Assembly: GCF_017874625.1 (NCBI RefSeq)
Contig: NZ_JAGIKZ010000015.1
Coordinates: 33,510-97,509, forward strand
Direction: 5' to 3'
DNA: 64,000 nt
DNA from: Cytobacillus eiseniae
Lineage (GTDB): Bacteria > Bacillota > Bacilli > Bacillales > Cytobacillaceae
In this document: positions 1-8,580 of the stretch, in pieces
Layout: every line of letters begins with the position of its first letter
Position numbering within the stretch: the first letter of the stretch is position 1
Translations under genes and position numbers: made by a program
The notes under the pieces: model-generated
Database searches by the model: none
The model's input: only the letters and a program-made list of their open reading frames with translations
Told to the model about the DNA's origin: nothing

Positions 1-366
1 TTGACCTGAAAAATCCTTTTTTCCAATGAATGATGTAAGAAAGGCAAAAACAAGGAGGAAAAGGGCGATTAAATACATGTTTTCTGCCGATATTCTTGAT
101 GCGATGAAACTGCCGCTAATGCCTCCAACTATACTAACTGGAATGATCCATAATGATTCCTTAAGTGAAATATCTCCATTTCTATACAGGTGAAAAAAAC
201 TAGAAAATGAACTAATTGTATTGGATACTTTATTCGCACCGATCGCAGAATGGACAGGTATTCCCATTAACAGCATAGCCGGCAAACTAACTAATCCACC
301 ACTTCCAGCAATGGTGCCAATTGTTGTCGCACAAATACCGATTAGGAAAATGAATACATATTCCAT
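1..366 (-). CDS. TauE/SafE family membrane permease (3' end outside window)
   Basis: This is the N-terminal 122 codons of a membrane protein that starts at 366 and runs off the left edge. The start follows AGGAGG at a normal distance. The protein opens with a hydrophobic helix (MEYVFIFLIGICATTIGT) and the GSGGLVSLPAML type glycine-rich segment, followed by a GANKVSNTISS-like motif and further hydrophobic helices, which is the TauE/SafE (DUF81) pattern. Members export or import sulfite, sulfoacetate or other small organic anions. Full-length proteins have about 250 residues, so roughly half is seen. The substrate cannot be told. It is read in the same direction as ilvD, 94 bp downstream of the ilvD stop. 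Confidence 0.85.
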   Translation of the reverse strand, partial: MEYVFIFLIGICATTIGTIAGSGGLVSLPAMLLMGIPVHSAIGANKVSNTISSFSSFFHLYRNGDISLKESLWIIPVSIVGGISGSFIASRISAENMYLIALFLLVFAFLTSFIGKKDFSGQ

Positions 367-460
367 TTCCAACACCTCCTCAGCAACAGTATATGAGGAG
401 TATTATTATAAGTAAATTTAATAATAATTATCAAAACCAATAATAATTTCTTATGGAATA

Positions 461-2128
461 TTAAATTTTTAAAATTCCCCCTGTGCTAGCAGATGTAACA
501 AGCTTCGAATATCGTGCTAAATATCCCTTCTTTATTTTCGGAGCTGGCTGCTGCCAATTAGCTCGACGCTCTTGTAATTCTTCATTAGATAGAAGAACAG
601 AAATCGTACGGTCGAGTAAATCAATCAAGATCCTATCCCCATTTTGGACAAATGCGATTGGACCGCCTTCTGCTGCTTCAGGTGAAATATGACCAATGGA
701 TATCCCTCTAGATGCGCCAGAAAATCTGCCATCTGTAATCAGAGCCACTTCCTTTTCAAGTCCTCTCCCTGCAATTGCTGCAGTCGGTGCGAGCATTTCA
801 GGCATCCCTGGCCCACCCTTTGGTCCTTCATAACGAATAACAACTACATGCCCAGGCTTAACCTCACCACTTTCAATGCCTGCTAATGCCTCATCCTGGG
901 ATTCAAAAATAATCGCTTTCCCGTTAAATGTCTTAATCGATGGATCCACTGCTCCTACCTTAATCACACAGCCCTCAGGCGCAATATTTCCAAATAAGAC
1001 AGACAAGCCTCCAACAGGACTATAAGCTGTTTCTTTTCGTCGGATCACATCTTCATCAAGAATCTCTGCATACATCACATTTTCATACAAGGACTTTCCA
1101 GTTACTGTGATTCGGTCTTTATGAACAGCGCCATCCATTTCACAAAGTTCTTTAATAATGGCACTTACCCCGCCCGCATAATGAACATCTTGCATCGAAT
1201 AATCAGAGGCTGGGCTTATTTTTGATAAATATGGAATCCGTTCGGCTATTTCATTAATTCGGTTTAAGTCATATTCAATTTCAGCCTCATTGGCAATGGC
1301 TAGCGTATGCAGAACCGTATTTGTTGATCCCCCCATGGCCATATCAAGTGCAAATGCATCATCAATCGTTTCTTTCGTAATAATATCTCTCGGTTTAATA
1401 TCCTTTTTAACCATCTCTACTAAATAGCGTGCTGCATCATAGATTAATTGATGGCGCTCTTTCGATGTCGCAACAATCGTCCCGTTCCCTGGAAGTGCAA
1501 CCCCAAGCATTTCCATAAGCGAATTCATTGAGTTGGCGGTGAACATTCCTGAGCAAGATCCACATGTTGGGCAAGCGTTATTTTCAATATCCAGTAATTC
1601 CGCTTGCGACATTTTCCCAGATTGATAGGCACCTACTCCTTCAAATACGGACACTAATGATAGAGGCTTTCCGCTACTAGAAACCCCTGCTTCCATCGGC
1701 CCACCTGATACGAAAATGGAAGGGACATTCGTTCTTACTGCCGCCATAAGCATCCCAGGCGTAATTTTGTCACAGTTAGGAATATAAAAAACACCATCAA
1801 ACCAGTGCGCATTAATGACTGTTTCTGCCGAATCAGCAATCAGTTCTCTACTCGGCAAGGAATACCTCATCCCAATATGACCCATGGCAATCCCATCATC
1901 CACACCAATCGTATTGAACTCAAAAGGAACACCGCCAGCCTCTCTAATCGCATCTTTTACTACTTCAGCAAATTCCTTCAAATGAACATGACCTGGAATA
2001 ATATCAATATACGAGTTACAAACACCGATAAACGGTTTATCCAAGTCTTTTGTTTTCACCCCTGCTGCATAAAGCAAACTCCGATGTGGTGCTCGGTCAA
2101 TTCCCTTTTTAATCATGTCACTGCGCAC
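461..2128 (-). CDS. ilvD: Dihydroxy-acid dehydratase IlvD
   Basis: IlvD dehydrates 2,3-dihydroxy-isovalerate and 2,3-dihydroxy-3-methylvalerate to the 2-keto acids in valine and isoleucine synthesis in the cytoplasm. The 555-residue product has the family length and the Fe-S ligand motifs: CNSY (Cys37), NCDK (Cys119) and CPTCGSCSG (Cys186/189/192), plus the MAMGGSTNT and [10 protein letters not shown] signatures. The start is a GTG at 2128 after AGGAGGAGATTATT; the next in-frame ATG is four codons later. It stands alone, apart from other ilv-leu genes. A promoter and a leader with a terminator hairpin lie upstream, suggesting transcription attenuation. Confidence 0.97.
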   Translation of the reverse strand: MRSDMIKKGIDRAPHRSLLYAAGVKTKDLDKPFIGVCNSYIDIIPGHVHLKEFAEVVKDAIREAGGVPFEFNTIGVDDGIAMGHIGMRYSLPSRELIADSAETVINAHWFDGVFYIPNCDKITPGMLMAAVRTNVPSIFVSGGPMEAGVSSSGKPLSLVSVFEGVGAYQSGKMSQAELLDIENNACPTCGSCSGMFTANSMNSLMEMLGVALPGNGTIVATSKERHQLIYDAARYLVEMVKKDIKPRDIITKETIDDAFALDMAMGGSTNTVLHTLAIANEAEIEYDLNRINEIAERIPYLSKISPASDYSMQDVHYAGGVSAIIKELCEMDGAVHKDRITVTGKSLYENVMYAEILDEDVIRRKETAYSPVGGLSVLFGNIAPEGCVIKVGAVDPSIKTFNGKAIIFESQDEALAGIESGEVKPGHVVVIRYEGPKGGPGMPEMLAPTAAIAGRGLEKEVALITDGRFSGASRGISIGHISPEAAEGGPIAFVQNGDRILIDLLDRTISVLLSNEELQERRANWQQPAPKIKKGYLARYSKLVTSASTGGILKI

Positions 2129-2171
2129 AATAATCTCCTCCTTCTATTCAATCGCCTACCTACTTGAAAAA

Positions 2172-2226
2172 GAAAAACCCATCCCTCATCTTTAGGGATG
2201 AGTTGACTCATTGATGGCACCCTAGT
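2172..2226 (-). promoter_or_regulatory. T-box-shaped transcription attenuator in the ilvD leader
   Basis: Read on the minus strand, a 7-bp stem CATCCCT/AGGGATG with a 7-nt loop is followed by a T run (terminator). Just upstream lies AGGGTGCCATCA, then ATGA, a 6-nt loop and TCATCCCT. The AGGG can pair with CCCT and the ATGA with TCAT, leaving an 8-nt bulge, so terminator and antiterminator are mutually exclusive. This is the architecture of a T-box antiterminator (AGGG, bulge, second helix), but the canonical UGGN bulge that reads the tRNA end is not preserved and no stem I is recognisable. A relic or variant T-box, or another attenuator, is possible. Confidence 0.45.
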
Positions 2227-2305
2227 TTTGCTGCAATTACACCGTTCTCATTTAACACAGCATTTCATTTTATATAGTTTAAATATTCAAAATTTATTAA
2301 GCATT

Positions 2306-2334
2306 AATTTACCTACTTATCATCATTTTGTCAA
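2306..2334 (-). promoter_or_regulatory. Probable sigma-A promoter of ilvD
   Basis: On the minus strand TTGACA (2334-2329) is separated by 17 bp from TAAATT (2311-2306). Transcription would begin near 2299, giving a leader of about 170 nt that contains the attenuator. Assigned by sequence match only. Confidence 0.55.
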
Positions 2335-2446
2335 GGGGACAAAGCTTTTAGCTTTTAACAAATACGTCATTCTTTTATGATCGATGCCTCTAAAAATTTA
2401 TTAAAATAGACATAGAAGACTAGTAAAATGAGAAAGGTTGTGGAAA

Positions 2447-3349
2447 ATGGCCTATAAAAATCGCATTGAATCTACAGAATTACGAATACTGCGTTTCTTA
2501 GATACTCGTATGTCATTGTCAAACAAGGATCAGAAACACCTTTTTTATCTTAGAAAGGGATTTGAAGGAGAAATATCGTTCGATTCATTCACAGAACAAC
2601 ATCAGGAGAAATGCTTCATCCTAAATGATCTGCTCCTAACGTCTAATAACACGACTTTTCAAATCGACACGCTTATTGTGTCAGACAAAATCTATCTTTT
2701 CGAAGTGAAAAACTTCGAAGGGGATTACTATTACAATTCTGATCGTTTATACACTAAATCCCATTCTGAAATTAGTAATCCACTACACCAATTGAACAGA
2801 TGTAAATCCTTGCTACGCCAGCTGCTCCATACTCTTGGATTCAACCTCCCTATTGATGCCTCAGTAGTTTTTATCAATCCAGATTTTAACTTATACCAAG
2901 CACCGCTAGACATGCCAATTATATTCCCAAACCAGATTAGTCGATTTTTAAATAAACGATGTAAAACGCCAGTAAAACAAATAAAGCAACATCAACTACT
3001 AGCAGACAAATTAATCTCACTCCATATTGCGAATTCTCCCTTTATGCAATTGCCTTCATATGAGATAAGCCAGTTACGAAAGGGAATCACCTGTCAAAAT
3101 TGTAGCTCCTTTTCGATTTCCGTCAAAGGGAGAAGTTGTATTTGTAATGAATGCAGAAATGCAGAAAACGTACAAACAGCCGTCATGCGAAATGTAGAAG
3201 AATTCAAGCTTCTTTTCCCTACTGCTAAAGTCACTACCAACGCGATTCACGAATGGTGTCATGTGATTGAATCAAAAATAAGAATTCGACGAATCCTTCA
3301 AAAAAACTTCAAACAATCTGGCGTTCGTCAATGGGCCACCTTCGAATAA
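2447..3349 (+). CDS. NERD-domain nuclease-related protein with C-terminal zinc-ribbon-like cysteines
   Basis: The reading frame opens at TTG 2438, but ATG 2447 sits 9 nt behind AGAAAGG and is the likelier start, giving 300 residues. Counting from the TTG, residues 41-100 carry the NERD core: GFEGE, then QID (75-77) and EVK (89-91), matching the PD-(D/E)xK nuclease-like pattern. Near the C-terminus Cys219-x2-Cys222 and Cys236-x2-Cys239 look like a zinc ribbon, followed by a region resembling a helical tail. NERD proteins are predicted nucleases, but most have no assigned role. The gene stands alone between ilvD (divergent) and a tandem-repeat array. Confidence 0.8.
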   Translation: MAYKNRIESTELRILRFLDTRMSLSNKDQKHLFYLRKGFEGEISFDSFTEQHQEKCFILNDLLLTSNNTTFQIDTLIVSDKIYLFEVKNFEGDYYYNSDRLYTKSHSEISNPLHQLNRCKSLLRQLLHTLGFNLPIDASVVFINPDFNLYQAPLDMPIIFPNQISRFLNKRCKTPVKQIKQHQLLADKLISLHIANSPFMQLPSYEISQLRKGITCQNCSSFSISVKGRSCICNECRNAENVQTAVMRNVEEFKLLFPTAKVTTNAIHEWCHVIESKIRIRRILQKNFKQSGVRQWATFE

Positions 3350-3385
3350 AATAGTTAATTCAGCAATGACTATATTAATTATGAA

Positions 3386-3419
3386 AAATGTCCTTCACAA
3401 AATGTGAGGGCATTTTTTT
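3386..3419 (+). terminator. Intrinsic terminator after the NERD gene
   Basis: An imperfect stem (AATGTCCTTCAC / GTGAGGGCATT, loop AAAAT) is followed by seven T. It lies 36 bp past the stop codon and before the tandem-repeat array. Confidence 0.75.
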
Positions 3420-3445
3420 ATTTACTGAATTTTGATCTTAAGGAG

Positions 3446-3868
3446 TGGATGAAGTACTTTTTGACATGCACCCTGTTCCGCTTTGTCCTTCATTCACCCG
3501 ATGAAGGACTTTTTGACATGCCCCTTGCTCCGCTTTGTCCTTCATTCACCCGATGAAGGACTTTTTGACGTGCCCCTTGCTCCGCTTTGTCCTTCATTCA
3601 CCCGATGAAGGACTTTTTGACATGCACCCTGCTCCGCTTTGTCCTTCATTCACCCGATGAAGGACTTTTTGACGTGCCCCTTGCTCCGCTTTGTCCTTCA
3701 TTCACCCGATGAAGGACTTTTTGACGTGTCCCTTGCTCCGCTTTGTCCTTCATTCACCCGATGAAGGACTTTTTGACGTGCCCTCTGCTCCGCTTTGTCC
3801 TTCATTCACCCGATGAAGGACTTTTTGACGTGCCCCTTGCTCCGCTTTGTCCTTCATTCACCCGATGA
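3446..3868 (+). repeat. About eight tandem 52-bp units, each carrying a terminator-like hairpin
   Basis: The segment CATTCACCCG recurs at 3491, 3543, 3595, 3647, 3699, 3751, 3803 and 3855, exactly 52 bp apart. Units differ by only a few substitutions (for example GACATG or GACGTG, CCCCTTG or CACCCTG). In the inner units GTCCTTCAT, a 7-nt loop and ATGAAGGAC form a perfect 9-bp stem followed by TTTTT on the plus strand, so the array encodes about seven consecutive intrinsic-terminator-like structures. The first unit (GATGAAGTAC) and the last (GATGATAAAC) have broken right arms. It holds no gene. Confidence 0.9.
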
Positions 3869-3928
3869 TAAACCTTTTACCAGACAACCCTTCAACTACA
3901 TCCCCTAAACTCTCCCCCTATCACAAAC

Positions 3929-3982
3929 AAAACCCCAAATAGATTCACCTTTTCATAAAAAGGTGTTTATCTATTTGGGGTT
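3929..3982 (-). terminator. Strong hairpin terminator downstream of metQ
   Basis: AACCCCAAATAGA pairs with TCTATTTGGGGTT, enclosing an inner CACCTTTT/AAAAGGTG hairpin. It lies between the metQ stop and the tandem-repeat array and would end metNIQ transcription; it may act in both directions. Confidence 0.8.
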
Positions 3983-3999
3983 CCTCTCTTCAATTACAA

Positions 4000-4830
4000 T
4001 CAGAAAGCAGGGATTGCTGTCTCATCATAATTTTCTTCTAAAAACTTACGTACTTCTGGGCTTGTCATGACTTCGCCTAGTTTTTGAATTGGTTCCCAAT
4101 CCGCGTTGTCTTTACGCGCGATTAGGGTAATTGCAAAGTCATTTTCAATTCCTTCTGTAAGGAGCGCATCACTTTTTGGTGTTAATCCAAGAGGTGATGC
4201 GTATGCAGGCGTCATCACTACTGCATCTGCATCATCATACATTCTTGCTAGCATTAATAAGTCTACTTCTTCAAATTTATAGTTTTTAGGGTTTTCAGTA
4301 ATATCTGCTTTTGTATAATACGGTCCTGTTTTTTCTTGTAAAGTAATCACGCCATGCTGAGCCAGTAAAGCTAATGATCGGTCAATGTTTGAAATATCAT
4401 TAGCAATGGCAATCACTGCCCCTTCAGGTAATTCGTCCATAGACTCAAATTCCTTTGCATACACACCATAGTTCGCGAAATAAATAGGTACAATTGGAAC
4501 TAACTCGGCTTCATTATTTCGATTAAACTCCTCCATGTATGGAACGTGTTGGAAGAAGTTTGCATCTACTTCTTTTGCTGCTAGAGCAGTATTTGGCTGG
4601 ACATTATCACCCAATACAACCATTTCAAGATTTATTCCTTCTTCAGCTAGTTTTGGTTTCACAAGCTCAAGAATTTCTGTCATTGGGGGAATTAATGAAG
4701 CTACTTTCAAAGTAACTTCTTCTTTTTCTGGTGTTGCTTTTGTATCTTCATTTTCTTTTGTTTCTGTCCCATTGCCACAGCCCGTTAAAAATAGGAATAC
4801 CAATGTGACTAGTACTAATAATTTCTTCAT
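4000..4830 (-). CDS. metQ: Methionine ABC transporter substrate-binding lipoprotein (MetQ/NlpA family)
   Basis: A 276-residue lipoprotein with a signal peptide ending in LTGC (lipidated Cys18), then a charged linker (ETKENEDTKATPEKEE) and the NlpA fold beginning VTLKVASLIPPMTEIL. It would sit on the outer face of the membrane and deliver L- or D-methionine, or a derivative, to MetI/MetN. The typical family segments ANFFQHVPYMEEFN and AIANDISNIDRSLALL are present. It is the last gene of a metN-metI-metQ operon. The family is usually methionine-specific; a related substrate is not excluded. Confidence 0.92.
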   Translation of the reverse strand: MKKLLVLVTLVFLFLTGCGNGTETKENEDTKATPEKEEVTLKVASLIPPMTEILELVKPKLAEEGINLEMVVLGDNVQPNTALAAKEVDANFFQHVPYMEEFNRNNEAELVPIVPIYFANYGVYAKEFESMDELPEGAVIAIANDISNIDRSLALLAQHGVITLQEKTGPYYTKADITENPKNYKFEEVDLLMLARMYDDADAVVMTPAYASPLGLTPKSDALLTEGIENDFAITLIARKDNADWEPIQKLGEVMTSPEVRKFLEENYDETAIPAF

Positions 4831-4848
4831 TCGTCTTTCTCCTCACAT

Positions 4849-5526
4849 TTATCTTTTATCAATTAGTCTTGATACTGTTGTCCCAGTAAATTGAATGATC
4901 TGTACTAATATAACCATAATGATAATCATATAGATCATTAAGTCTGTTTTAAATTGTTGGTAGCCATAACGAATAGCAAAGTCTCCTATTCCTCCGCCAC
5001 CGACTACTCCCATTATCGTCGAATAGGAAATAAAGCTAATAATCGATGTGGTTAATCCAAGAACAAGGCCCGAACGAGCCTCTACATAAAGAAATTTAAA
5101 AATGACTTCCTTCACGGATGCCCCCATTGAAATCGCCGCTTCCATTACACCTTTTGGCACATCCAATAAAGATTGTTCAACTAGGCGCGAATAGTGGGCA
5201 ATGGCAATAATTGATAATGGTACAGTTGCTGCTGCTGTACCAATTGCCGTCCCAATAATTAATCTAGTAAAAGGGATTAAAAATACAACTAATAGCAAAA
5301 ACGGAAAGGACCGAATAATATTCACGACTAAATTTAATACTGAGAAAACCATTTGATTCTCTAGTATCTTGCCTTTCCTGCAAAGAAAGAGCAGTGTCCC
5401 AACTGGGAGTCCGATTAATACAGCAGCTGCTATCGATGCTCCTACCATTGCAAAGGTTTCTATGATCGCTTTCCAAATCTCGGCTTCATATTGAACTAAT
5501 ACTGCAGGCATGGCTTTACTCACCAC
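4849..5526 (-). CDS. metI: Methionine ABC transporter permease
   Basis: This 225-residue protein has five or so membrane segments and the permease EAA-type loop (MEAAISMGASVKEVIFKF, about residues 127-144) that docks onto the ATPase. The order metN-metI-metQ and the TIMGVVGGGGIGDFAIRYGYQ segment fit the MetI family. Its start at 5526 overlaps the end of metN by 11 bp, indicating translational coupling. It forms the membrane channel for methionine uptake. Confidence 0.92.
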   Translation of the reverse strand: MVSKAMPAVLVQYEAEIWKAIIETFAMVGASIAAAVLIGLPVGTLLFLCRKGKILENQMVFSVLNLVVNIIRSFPFLLLVVFLIPFTRLIIGTAIGTAAATVPLSIIAIAHYSRLVEQSLLDVPKGVMEAAISMGASVKEVIFKFLYVEARSGLVLGLTTSIISFISYSTIMGVVGGGGIGDFAIRYGYQQFKTDLMIYMIIIMVILVQIIQFTGTTVSRLIDKR

Positions 5527-6253
5527 CCTTTACTAATTGTTCAACAAACCAATTTGGACTGTTACTTATATTCGCAATTCCCGCAGGTTCAATGCATACA
5601 GTGTCATGGATTTCTCCATCAGCCATTACTGTTACACGATTACATATACTTTTAATCACTTCCATTTCATGACTGACAATGACAATCGTAACACCGAGAC
5701 TTTTATTTACATTTTCTAATACACCTAATATTTCAGCCGTTGTATTAGGATCAAGCGAAGAGGTCGGTTCATCACATAGCAGAACTTCTGGGCGATTCGC
5801 TAATGCCCGTGCGATTGCTACTCGCTGCTTTTGTCCCCCGCTTAATTCAGCAGGATATTTATCTAAGAGCTTCTCTAATCCAACAAATTGAAGGCATTCG
5901 ATTACGCGGTTCTTACGTTCTTGTTTTGGAATTTTAGCTAATTCTAGTGAGACAGCCACATTGTCGTAAACTGTTTTATTCGCTACTAAATTAAAATGCT
6001 GAAAGATCATTCCTATAGATTGGCGAGCTTGTCTGAGACTTTTACTAGTCAACTTAGTTAACTGTTGCCCATTCACTTCTACGTCCCCTTCATTAGGGAC
6101 TTCCAATAAATTCATTAGCCGCAGTAACGTTGATTTCCCTGCTCCACTTGTTCCAATAATCCCATAAATCTCCCCTTTATTAATTGTTAAAGAGATCGAT
6201 TTAATCGCCTGAAACTGTGAAAAACTTTTACTAACCTTATGTAATTTGATCAT
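5516..6253 (-). CDS. metN: Methionine ABC transporter ATP-binding protein, short form
   Basis: The start is ATG 6253, 7 nt behind AAAGGGG; an upstream in-frame ATG at 6328 would include promoter DNA. The 245-residue product has Walker A GTSGAGKST (34-42), the ABC signature LSGGQKQRVAIARAL and Walker B VLLCDEPTSSLD. Typical MetN proteins have about 340 residues with a C-terminal NIL/ACT domain that senses methionine; this one ends about where that domain would begin. It powers MetI/MetQ. Loss of the NIL domain suggests either missing feedback inhibition or a somewhat different substrate. Confidence 0.9.
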   Translation of the reverse strand: MIKLHKVSKSFSQFQAIKSISLTINKGEIYGIIGTSGAGKSTLLRLMNLLEVPNEGDVEVNGQQLTKLTSKSLRQARQSIGMIFQHFNLVANKTVYDNVAVSLELAKIPKQERKNRVIECLQFVGLEKLLDKYPAELSGGQKQRVAIARALANRPEVLLCDEPTSSLDPNTTAEILGVLENVNKSLGVTIVIVSHEMEVIKSICNRVTVMADGEIHDTVCIEPAGIANISNSPNWFVEQLVKGGE

Positions 6254-6298
6254 AAAAAAACCCCTTTCTACTATTTGAAAGGTGAATAGAACTTTATT

Positions 6299-6334
6299 AT
6301 TATAGCTTAAATAGGGTGAGATTGCCATTTAAGC
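6299..6334 (-). promoter_or_regulatory. metNIQ -10 box flanked by an 8-bp inverted repeat
   Basis: On the minus strand TATAAT occupies 6304-6299. Directly upstream is the inverted repeat GCTTAAAT (6305-6312) and ATTTAAGC (6327-6334) with a 14-bp gap, lying over the spacer and -35 region, as expected for a repressor or activator site. No SAM (S-box) riboswitch is visible in the short leader, though metNIQ operons of this group often have one. Promoter by match; operator inferred. Confidence 0.45.
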
Positions 6335-6447
6335 AAAAATTGAATACGAAAAGCGCAAGCGCCTAAGGTCTCGCTGTACAAACTGGAAGGACTGTGACTC
6401 GAAACACGGTGAGCTTGAGCAAAGCCAATATTTATACGTTCTTACTC

Positions 6448-6601
6448 TTTAAAAAAGCTGTTTTCTCAAACATTGTTGTTTATTAAGAAAAGGTTGGTAA
6501 AGGTTGATTTCCGCTCACATGTGCTCCCTTTCCGCTCCAATCAACCGACCTAGTTAGGCAAAAGTTGAATTCAAAAACAACAATCTCTTAGAAAAGAATT
6601 T
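6448..6601. mobile_element. MITE-like element with imperfect terminal inverted repeats, copy A
   Basis: The left end (AGCTGTTTTC, then CATTGTTGTTT) and the right end (AAACAACAATCTCTTAG, then AAAAGAA) are imperfect inverted repeats of about 25 bp. The same ends occur at 14037-14130. The interior here contains a shortened copy of the GC-rich Bacillus-type repeat (6503-6545). No coding capacity. The remaining sequence 6335-6447 contains another degenerate repeat-like stretch (GCGCAAGCGCC...) and no gene. Confidence 0.45.
6503..6545 (+). repeat. Shortened copy of the GC-rich Bacillus-type repeat
   Basis: GTTGATTTCCGCTC at the left and TTTCCGCTCCAATCAAC at the right match the two ends of the full element at 44752-44912, but only 12 bp remain between them, so the interior has been lost. 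Confidence 0.6.
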
Positions 6602-6647
6602 AAAAAAACCTTCAATCCTAAAGATCAAAGGTTTTTCTCCTATTTCA

Positions 6648-8150
6648 TTAACTGTAAACGAGTTCTTTCTCTCCTAAACCAAGTGTCTTTGCGGTTGAAG
6701 CCTGAATGTCTTGGAGTAGTGCTGGATTATCCAGTAATGACAAACCAAATGATGGAATCATTTCTTTAATTTTTGCTTCCCATTCAAACATATACTCTGG
6801 GAAACATTTTTCTAATACTTCAAGCATCACATGAACAGCAGTTGAAGCACCTGGAGAGGCACCGAGCAAGGCAGCAACCGATCCATCTGTGCTGCTTACT
6901 ACTTCCGTCCCAAATTGAAGTGTACCTTTCCCTGCTTCTGTATCTTTAATGACTTGCACACGTTGGCCGGCTACTACGATATCCCAATCCTCTAGCTTTG
7001 CAGTCGGGATAAACTCACGTAATTCTTCTAGTCGCTTTTCATTTGAGAGCATGACCTGTTGGATCAAGTATTTAGTTAATGCCATCTCCTTCACACCTGC
7101 CGATAGCATTGTAATGACATTATCTGGTTTTAAAGAACCGATCAAATCAAAATTTGAGCCTGTTTTTAAGAACTTAGGCGTAAAGCCTGCAAACGGTCCA
7201 AATAGCAATGCCTTTTTATTATCAATAAATCGAGTATCAAGATGTGGAACAGACATCGGCGGCGCACCAACCTTAGCTTTCCCGTAAACCTTTCCATGAT
7301 GCTGCTCGACTAATTCTTGATTGTTGCAAACCATAAATAACCCACTCACTGGGAATCCGCCAATATGCTTTGATTCAGGAATACCCGTTTTTTGTAGCAA
7401 TGGCAAGCTTCCACCCCCACAGCCTATAAAGACAAACTTTGCCGTATGGTGTTCAATTTCCCCGCTCTCTAAATCATGAACCTTCACTTCCCATAAGCCT
7501 TCACTTGTGCGTTTCAAATCCTTTACACTATGATTGTAGTGAATCTCAACATGATTGCTCTTTAAGTGGTCAAATAATAGGCGTGTTAAAGCGCCAAAGT
7601 TAACATCTGTTCCATCATCGATTTTTGTAGCCGCAATCGGCTCATCAGAGGTTCTGCCTTCCATAATAAGCGGAATCCATTCCTTCAGCTTTTCAGGATC
7701 CTCTGAAAATTCCATCCCTTGGAATAACGGATTATTTGAAAGCGCTTCAAATCTTTTTTTCAAAAATACGATATTTTCTTCCCCTTGAACTAGGCTCATA
7801 TGCGGGATAGGCATAATAAAGTCCTGTGGATTACGAATCAAATTACGTTGTACTAAGTGTGACCAAAACTGTCTTGAAATCTGGAATTGTTCATTAATAT
7901 TAATTGCTTTCCCAATATCTATCGATCCATCTGGCTTTTCAGATGTATAGTTAAGCTCGCATAAAGCAGCATGCCCCGTCCCGGCATTATTCCATTCATT
8001 CGAACTTTCTTCTCCGGCATTTGCTAATTTCTCAAATACTTTGATTTCCCATTCAGGTGCTAATTCTTTTAGTAAAGATCCCAAAGTTGCGCTCATGACT
8101 CCAGCACCAATTAAGATAACGTCTGTCTTTTTCTGCATGTTGCTCATCAT
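6648..8150 (-). CDS. mqo: Malate:quinone oxidoreductase
   Basis: Mqo is a peripheral membrane FAD enzyme that oxidises malate to oxaloacetate and passes electrons to menaquinone, working beside malate dehydrogenase in the TCA cycle. The 500-residue product has the N-terminal FAD-binding [14 protein letters not shown] (about 10-23), then the family segments [18 protein letters not shown] and [17 protein letters not shown], and [12 protein letters not shown] near residue 440. Length fits the family. It starts at ATG 8150 (or 8147) after AAGGAAGG. A weak hairpin with a T run on its own strand lies just past the stop (about 6606-6637). It appears monocistronic. Confidence 0.96.
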   Translation of the reverse strand: MMSNMQKKTDVILIGAGVMSATLGSLLKELAPEWEIKVFEKLANAGEESSNEWNNAGTGHAALCELNYTSEKPDGSIDIGKAININEQFQISRQFWSHLVQRNLIRNPQDFIMPIPHMSLVQGEENIVFLKKRFEALSNNPLFQGMEFSEDPEKLKEWIPLIMEGRTSDEPIAATKIDDGTDVNFGALTRLLFDHLKSNHVEIHYNHSVKDLKRTSEGLWEVKVHDLESGEIEHHTAKFVFIGCGGGSLPLLQKTGIPESKHIGGFPVSGLFMVCNNQELVEQHHGKVYGKAKVGAPPMSVPHLDTRFIDNKKALLFGPFAGFTPKFLKTGSNFDLIGSLKPDNVITMLSAGVKEMALTKYLIQQVMLSNEKRLEELREFIPTAKLEDWDIVVAGQRVQVIKDTEAGKGTLQFGTEVVSSTDGSVAALLGASPGASTAVHVMLEVLEKCFPEYMFEWEAKIKEMIPSFGLSLLDNPALLQDIQASTAKTLGLGEKELVYS

Positions 8151-8580
8151 AACCTTCCTTATCCCCTATTTTTGATAAAAAGCAGCAGCTCATGCGAAAG
8201 AATTCCAAAAGCAAAGCGCCACTATGGACCACACCTATTCCTTTTAACTAATAACTAGATCTACTCTATTATAATTATTTATAGGTTAAATTATCTACTA
8301 ATTTCTGATAATAGTAAACTATTTAAAGTTGGAAGAAAATTAAGAAGTTCCTTAAGACGGGAAACTCAGATTCAGCCAAGAGGGAAATGAAGCAACATCT
8401 CTTAATTGCCGTAACTAGATGATTAATTATTTGAGGCATTTCTGTGAGAAAAGGAAAAGAAATTCTACATAATACTTCAAAATGTGACAAGAATCACCAA
8501 TTTCCTTGAATGTAAATGGTACATTATTCTTTGTGTCTCTAGAATAAAATTTTATTGAAAGGGCTTACAGGTATAAATTT
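8151..8580. other. Intergenic stretch between mqo and the EAL gene
   Basis: AT-rich and without any open frame of substance. It must hold the divergent promoters of mqo and the EAL gene. A TATAAT-like box for mqo is seen near 8265-8280, but no convincing -35 partner, riboswitch, repeat or terminator was recognised. Confidence 0.4.

Noticed and set aside
221..415. Plus-strand frame of 64 codons over the TauE/SafE start
   Set aside because: It is antisense to the permease reading frame, which has a better start, ribosome site and clear family features.
3446..3868. Possible CRISPR array because of regular repeats
   Set aside because: The whole 52-bp unit is repeated with no variable spacers, and no cas genes are present.
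6254..6447. SAM riboswitch upstream of metN
   Set aside because: None of the conserved S-box blocks could be found in the short leader.
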